From RI-153 sp963721725 (GTDB taxonomy: Bacteria > Chloroflexota > Anaerolineae > Caldilineales > Caldilineaceae), in the NCBI GenBank assembly GCA_963721725.1, contig CAVRLX010000009.1:62001-126000 (forward strand): DNA of 64,000 bases, written 5' to 3'. The notes beneath the pieces were generated by a model. The model was not told the origin of the DNA. It saw nothing but the letters and a program-made list of their open reading frames with translations, and searched no databases. The position numbers and the translations under genes were made by a program. Of this stretch, positions 59,522 to 64,000 are shown piece by piece. How positions within the stretch are numbered: position 1 is the first letter of the stretch; every line of letters starts with the position of its first letter.

Positions 59522-61090
59522 ATGACAGTGACAGTCAACCACCTAACCAATGTTTCATCCATCGCCCCTGAAATTTTTGCCGCGCTACATCTGACCGAGT
59601 GTAATTCAGGGCTGTATGACGGCGCGTGGGCCGACCCTGCCGGGCGCGAGCGGTTGTCTGTGCATTCACCCATCAACGGCAAAAAACTGGCCGATGTTGC
59701 CCTGGCGCGTGTGGCGGATTACGATGCGCTGGTGGAAAAAGCCCAGACTTCGTTTGCGATCTGGTCACAGATCCCGGCTCCCCAGCGCGGGGCCATTGTG
59801 CGCGAAATTGGCAACGAATTGAGCCAATACAAAGAGACGTTGGGGCTGTTGGTCTCGCTGGAGGTGGGCAAAACCCGCATCGAAGGGATGGGCGAAGTGC
59901 AGGAGATGATCGACATCGGCGATTTCGCCGTGGGCCTCTCGCGCCAGATCTACGGCGTCACCATTGCCAGCGAACGCCCGCAGCATCGGCTCTATGAGCA
60001 ATGGCACCCCTACGGCGTCGTGGGCGTGATCACGGCCTTTAATTTTCCCTGTGCCGTTTGGTCGTGGAATGCGCTAATTGCCGCCGTTCTGGGCAATGTG
60101 CTGATCTGGAAGCCCTCGCCCAATGCCAGCCTCACCGCCATTGCCACCACGCGGATTTGCAGCCGTGTGCTCGAACGCCACGGTCTACCACCGATTTTCT
60201 TCCTGGCTGTGGACGAAGGGCGCAGCCTCGGCGAGCGCATGAGCCACGACACGCGTATTCCGCTGCTCTCCTTCACGGGATCGATCCGCACGGGGCGTGC
60301 CGTGGCCCAGAACGTGGCAGCGCGGTTGGGGCGCAGTTTACTCGAACTGGGCGGCAACAACGCCGCGATCGTGACGGACCGCGCCGATCTGGAGATCGCC
60401 CTGCGCGGCGTGGCGTTTGGGGCCATGGCGACGGCGGGTCAACGCTGCACCACCACGCGCCGGCTGATTTTGCACGAACGCATCTATGATGAATTTGTAA
60501 CGAAACTGACCGCCATTTACAAGACGGTCTCGGTGGGCAATCCGCTGGACGAAGGGGTGCTGGTGGGGCCGTTGATCAACGCCAGCGCCGTGGAAGGCTA
60601 TACGGCTGCGATTGCGCGCGCCGAGGCCGAGGGCGGGCATGTGCTGTGTGGCAACCAAATTGTCAGCGTGCCCGACTGCGAAGGCGGCTATTATGTGCGC
60701 CCGACGCTGATCGAAGGCTCCCCAGATATGGAGATCGTCTGCGAAGAGACCTTCGCGCCTATCCTCTACGTGCTTACATACAGTACGCTGGACGAAGCGC
60801 TGCATATCCATAACCATGTGCCGCAGGGTCTATCGTCGGCCATTTTCACCACGGATCTGCGCGAGGCTGAAGCCTTTCTCTCGGTGATTGGCTCAGATTG
60901 CGGGCTGGCGAGTGTTAACACCGGCACCGCCGGGGCAGAGATTGGTGGGGCTTTTGGCGGCGAAAAAGAGACCGGCGGCGGTCGTGAAAGCGGCTCCGAC
61001 GCCTGGAAAGCCTATGCCCGCCGCCAAACCGTGACCATCAACTATGGGGAGACGCTGCCGTTGGCGCAAGGGGTGACGTTCGAGGTGTGA
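59522..61090 (+). CDS. ALDH7-type aldehyde dehydrogenase
   Basis: This NAD-dependent aldehyde dehydrogenase is closest to the ALDH7/AmaB group (L-piperidine-6-carboxylate or alpha-aminoadipate semialdehyde dehydrogenase of lysine breakdown). The 522-residue product has AFNFPCAVWSWNALIAAVLG, the catalytic E275 (LLELGGNNA) and C309 (AGQRCTTTRRL), and the long C-terminus GAFGGEKETGGGRESGSDAW typical of the group. CCAAGGAGGCAGACA precedes the start. No other lysine-catabolism gene is adjacent, so the substrate is tentative. Confidence 0.88.
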   Translation: MTVTVNHLTNVSSIAPEIFAALHLTECNSGLYDGAWADPAGRERLSVHSPINGKKLADVALARVADYDALVEKAQTSFAIWSQIPAPQRGAIVREIGNELSQYKETLGLLVSLEVGKTRIEGMGEVQEMIDIGDFAVGLSRQIYGVTIASERPQHRLYEQWHPYGVVGVITAFNFPCAVWSWNALIAAVLGNVLIWKPSPNASLTAIATTRICSRVLERHGLPPIFFLAVDEGRSLGERMSHDTRIPLLSFTGSIRTGRAVAQNVAARLGRSLLELGGNNAAIVTDRADLEIALRGVAFGAMATAGQRCTTTRRLILHERIYDEFVTKLTAIYKTVSVGNPLDEGVLVGPLINASAVEGYTAAIARAEAEGGHVLCGNQIVSVPDCEGGYYVRPTLIEGSPDMEIVCEETFAPILYVLTYSTLDEALHIHNHVPQGLSSAIFTTDLREAEAFLSVIGSDCGLASVNTGTAGAEIGGAFGGEKETGGGRESGSDAWKAYARRQTVTINYGETLPLAQGVTFEV

Positions 61091-61112
61091 TCATCATCGA
61101 GGCAAATTGCAG

Positions 61113-61766
61113 TTACGGGTGATTCATTTCTTGAACCACTAATAAGACGCCGGTTTCAATCCGAATCGTTGCTGTGGATTCAACCAGCCGATTGCTGACC
61201 CCGCGCGTACTGCCCAGCGGCAGCGTGGCGTTGCTCAGGGGATATTCCAGCCCGGTATAGGTAATACCCGTCACTTCTTGGCTAAGCGGGATCGCACTCA
61301 CCGTACTGCCGACAGCCCCGCGCAGCGTGAAACACTCCCCGCTGCGTAGAACCTGGGCCGTCTGGTTGCCATCAACTAGACGGATGGGCACTGTCCACTC
61401 GCGCCGAGCCGAAATCAACAAATTGGCGAAGGTCTGATCCAGCCGTCCCCCCAGCGCGCCCACTAATAGCACTTCATCGCTTCCGTCACGGAGCGCCCGC
61501 TCAATCGCCAACTCCAGATCGGTCTGGTCCTTGTGGGCCGGATGCCGCTCGATCTCCACTCCCTTCCCTGCAAGATCGGCCAACAGGGCGGCGGGCAGGC
61601 TATCCATATCGCCCACCACCACATGCGGCAATCGCTCCACGGCCAGGCAATGCCGTGTGCCGCCATCCGCGCCGATAAGGTAATCATCGGCGTGCAATAG
61701 ACTCTGGAGCCAAGCATAATCTTCAATCTGACCGTTAACAAAAATCACTGCGCGGCCGTGGGCCAT
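61113..61766 (-). CDS. Thiamine pyrophosphokinase
   Basis: Transfers pyrophosphate from ATP to thiamine. The 217-residue product has the family motifs IGADGGTRHCLAVERLPHVV, VGDMDSL, HPAHKDQTDLELAIERAL and LLVGALGGRLDQTFANLL, plus the C-terminal thiamine-binding part (TGLEYPLSNATLPLGSTRGV). It follows the DUF456 gene by 18 nt on the same strand and is convergent to the dehydrogenase. It probably serves thiamine salvage. Confidence 0.93.
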   Translation of the reverse strand: MAHGRAVIFVNGQIEDYAWLQSLLHADDYLIGADGGTRHCLAVERLPHVVVGDMDSLPAALLADLAGKGVEIERHPAHKDQTDLELAIERALRDGSDEVLLVGALGGRLDQTFANLLISARREWTVPIRLVDGNQTAQVLRSGECFTLRGAVGSTVSAIPLSQEVTGITYTGLEYPLSNATLPLGSTRGVSNRLVESTATIRIETGVLLVVQEMNHP

Positions 61767-61784
61767 GAGCGAAATCCTGTCTAG

Positions 61785-62300
61785 CTAGGCGAAAGCCTGC
61801 GTGATAAAAACGATCACCATCAGCACAGCGATGCCCAGTTCCACCGCCATTGCCAACAGATAGCCGCCGAGGTAGGCACGCACGGCGGCAGTGGCAGCGT
61901 CGCGGTCGCCTTTGGCCTGATATTCCATGTACCAAAGCGCGGTGATCGCGCCCAAAATCGCCCCGATCACCGTCCCAATCACGGGGACTACGCTGAGCAG
62001 CGCTGCGCCAGCAAGCCCACCCAAGATCGAAACAGCAATCGAGCGCCAGCCTGTGCCCGAACGGCGGCTGCTAATCGCCGTCAGCGCCAGATCACTGCCC
62101 CAGGCGATAATCGTCAACACCGCCAAAATTATGAGCGTCGGCCAGCCGATGCGCTGGAAATTGTCGCCCCAGGCCCACAAAAAGGTGCCTAGCCAGATGA
62201 AAACCGGCCCCGGCAACACAGGAACCACCGACCCCACCAATCCAAAAAAGATAAAAACATAGCCAATCGCCGCCAAAAATGGGAACAAATCAGGTACCAT
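61785..62300 (-). CDS. DUF456 family membrane protein
   Basis: The 171-residue product is made of two similar halves with about four hydrophobic helices. The motif VGSVVPVLPGPVFIWLGTFL is typical of DUF456, followed by TAISSRRSGTGWRSIAVSIL and VPVIGTVIGAILGAITAL. The function of the family is unknown. The ATG at 62300 has GGAG 8 nt upstream. It is in a minus-strand run with the epimerase and thiamine pyrophosphokinase genes. Confidence 0.8.
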   Translation of the reverse strand: MVPDLFPFLAAIGYVFIFFGLVGSVVPVLPGPVFIWLGTFLWAWGDNFQRIGWPTLIILAVLTIIAWGSDLALTAISSRRSGTGWRSIAVSILGGLAGAALLSVVPVIGTVIGAILGAITALWYMEYQAKGDRDAATAAVRAYLGGYLLAMAVELGIAVLMVIVFITQAFA

Positions 62301-62346
62301 AATTGATACTCCATTTGAATGGAAGCCAAGATAAAGCTCATAAACC

Positions 62347-63132
62347 TTAGCGCAAGCCTCGCCGCCTCGGCTCGTCGCCCTCTGGCTTTTGCGTCTCCAC
62401 GCTTACAATATTCCCTGCAACTACAAGCCGCACAATCGTATCCTTGGCAAAGAGCGACGGCACGTCTAGCCCCAGATGTTCGTACAACGAGGGCGGCACG
62501 CTAATATCGGCCATGTAGAGCTGTCCTACTGCACTCTGCGCCGCAGAGTGGATCAGACCCGTTTTGGGCAAGGCCAGCGTCAGTGTCGCCGTGGCGTTAA
62601 TGTGGGGAGTGTACACCGTGCCGCTGTCCGTGTCCAGACCGCTGGGCGCGTCCAGGCTGAGAATAGGCGCAACGCTGCTATTGGCAAGTTGGATCAAGTT
62701 GGCGGCTCCCCCGTGTGGATTCCCCACCAGCCCATAGCCAATCAAGGCGTCAATGACCAGATCTGTGGGCGGCAATTCCCAGCCATCTTCGGCCCAGGCC
62801 AACGGTAGATCCATCTTTTGAAGGATCGCCAATTGTTGGGCGGGCACACCGCTAAATTCCTCTGGGCGATGGGTCAACAACACCTGCACCCATGCCCCCC
62901 AATTAAGCAAATGCCGCGCCGCCACCAATCCACCGCCGCCGTTGTTGCCCCGTCCGGCCAGGATCACAATGGGACGATCCACGATGTCGCCGTCCAAGAG
63001 GCGCTTTGCCAACAGGGCCAGATTGCGCCCTGCATTCTCCATCATTTGCACCAATTCAATGCCGTAGACCTCAACCATCAATCGATCAACTTCGCGCATC
63101 TGCGCGGTGGATAGAGTAGGAATCGCTATCAC
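62347..63132 (-). CDS. nnrE: NAD(P)HX epimerase
   Basis: Epimerises hydrated NAD(P)H (NADHX) so that the partner dehydratase can repair it. The 261-residue product is the YjeF N-terminal domain alone: VYGIELVQMMENAGRNLALL, VILAGRGNNGGGGLVAARHL and PILSLDAPSGLDTDSGTVY (catalytic Asp). Most bacterial proteins fuse this to the ADP-dependent dehydratase; that half is absent here and not encoded next door. The GTG start is 4 nt after the stop of the upstream membrane gene, so they are coupled. Confidence 0.9.
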   Translation of the reverse strand: MIAIPTLSTAQMREVDRLMVEVYGIELVQMMENAGRNLALLAKRLLDGDIVDRPIVILAGRGNNGGGGLVAARHLLNWGAWVQVLLTHRPEEFSGVPAQQLAILQKMDLPLAWAEDGWELPPTDLVIDALIGYGLVGNPHGGAANLIQLANSSVAPILSLDAPSGLDTDSGTVYTPHINATATLTLALPKTGLIHSAAQSAVGQLYMADISVPPSLYEHLGLDVPSLFAKDTIVRLVVAGNIVSVETQKPEGDEPRRRGLR

Positions 63133-63136
63133 CTTG

Positions 63137-64000
63137 TCACCCTGTCACCTTGTCATCTGGCATGGCCGGCGGGATCAACAGATAACTCAGCAACAGCGCC
63201 GCCACGCCTGTCAAAAAGAGCGAGCCTGTCCACAGATGAACCGACCAGCCAATACCCTCGGTCATTTCCAGCGCGGCATAGTATGCTCCAAACAGCAGCA
63301 CCGGCGCGCCAAAGGCCAAAATGCGAAAAGCTGTGACATGGGTCACGCTTGGCTTGAGGCGCGCATACAAGAGATCCAACAGCGCCGCCGCACCGATCAT
63401 GGCGGCAGCCATGCCCAGGGTATGGGCGTGTTCATAGTCCAGCATGAGCATGCCCACGGTGTTGATGCCCCAAATCACAGTCAAACTGCCCGGCGGCAAC
63501 TGCCAACGCCGCATTGCCAAAAGCACCGGCCCCACCAGCAGCGTGCCTGTCACCACCATGGCCTGTATCCCTGCCATAATGCCCACGTCGTTGAAAAAGT
63601 GGTAATGGCGCGCCCCGCCGATGATCACGGCGATGGGGTGCGAGAACATTTGAAAGAACGTAAAGGTGGAAATCAGCAAACAGACCGACAGCACCGCTGG
63701 GCCAAGTGTGCGCCACCTGCCATCGCCACCGCGCCGATTCCACGCTGCCCGCAGCGGACCCGTCACCACCAGCGCCAGCCCCACGCCCAACAGTAAATGG
63801 GTGGGGCTAAAGAGCGCTTCAAGGTCCTCCTCAATGCCGAAGAGGATATGCCAAACCAGATCTCCCGCACCGCCTGCGCCGAAGATCAGCAACCCGGTAA
63901 TCGTCGCCTTGTAGCCATCGGGAATAGCCGCCGCCAGCGCGAAACCACGCAGCCGATTGAGCAGCACCGCGCTGCCCATTGCCAGCGCCGTCAGCCCAAA
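63137..64000 (-). CDS. Polytopic membrane protein, 5' end outside the window
   Basis: About 288 residues are visible, with eight or so hydrophobic helices and two histidine-containing motifs (DLVWHILFGIEEDLEALFSP followed by THLLL, and SHPIAVIIGGARHYHFFNDV). The frame stays open past the ATG at 63979 to the window edge (ALAMGSAVLLNR), so the gene probably starts outside. I recognise no family with confidence. It precedes nnrE by 4 nt. Its last codons lie in a GTGACAAG/GTGACAGG near-tandem repeat. Confidence 0.7.
   Translation of the reverse strand, partial: FGLTALAMGSAVLLNRLRGFALAAAIPDGYKATITGLLIFGAGGAGDLVWHILFGIEEDLEALFSPTHLLLGVGLALVVTGPLRAAWNRRGGDGRWRTLGPAVLSVCLLISTFTFFQMFSHPIAVIIGGARHYHFFNDVGIMAGIQAMVVTGTLLVGPVLLAMRRWQLPPGSLTVIWGINTVGMLMLDYEHAHTLGMAAAMIGAAALLDLLYARLKPSVTHVTAFRILAFGAPVLLFGAYYAALEMTEGIGWSVHLWTGSLFLTGVAALLLSYLLIPPAMPDDKVTG

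Overview
The window looks like a chromosomal segment of a Chloroflexota bacterium, probably in the Anaerolineae/Caldilineae area. This is inferred from gene content, not from a search: secreted proteins with Thr/Pro-rich linkers, a CHAT protease, an ECF sigma factor paired with a Thr/Pro-tailed anti-sigma protein, a glycosidase-like/O-antigen-ligase fusion and a TetA-like MFS pump. DNA is moderately GC-rich, and GTG and TTG starts are common. ctaA (haem A synthase) points to aerobic respiration; crtI points to carotenoids.

Layout. 1-18077 (+): a merged S10-spc-alpha ribosomal locus from rplC to rplQ, including secY, adk, map, rpmJ and rpoA, followed by truA-rplM-rpsI. infA is absent from its usual place between map and rpmJ. 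Several gaps hold strong hairpins. 18.1-25.1 kb: a MogA/MoaB-like protein, a sugar-phosphate isomerase-like TIM barrel (-), ctaA, a secreted subtilase with a predicted seven-bladed propeller, and an MFS pump (-). 25.3-30.3 kb: era, coaE, dnaJ, prmA and small membrane proteins. 30.5-35.4 kb: a membrane protein (-) divergent from a CHAT protease, which overlaps by ATGA a glycosidase-like/Wzy fusion. 35.9-40.2 kb: clpC and small genes. 40.3-46 kb: an fdrA-ylbE-cyclase locus, a decayed vapBC pair, a DinB protein and a pterin dehydratase, with many heptamer repeats. 45.8-48.2 kb (-): crtI and a TspO-like protein. 48.3-51.3 kb: rplU-rpmA-rpmE, tdk and a histone-deacetylase-like protein. 51.3-57.4 kb: ECF sigma, anti-sigma and a large subtilase bracketed by 37-bp inverted repeats. 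57.7-64 kb: a methyltransferase, FNT channel, ALDH7-type dehydrogenase, thiamine pyrophosphokinase, DUF456 protein, NAD(P)HX epimerase and a partial membrane protein.

Three sequence-level signals stand out. First, a 64-bp palindromic element (18-bp arms, 28-nt conserved loop) occurs four times in intergenic DNA. Second, heptamer-periodic arrays resembling cyanobacterial STRRs occur at seven loci, two of them in frame inside fdrA. Third, five otherwise intact genes (rplC, rpmC, dinB-like, pterin dehydratase, HDAC-like) each carry one single-base indel. Because two of these encode normally indispensable ribosomal proteins, sequencing or assembly error is the leading explanation.
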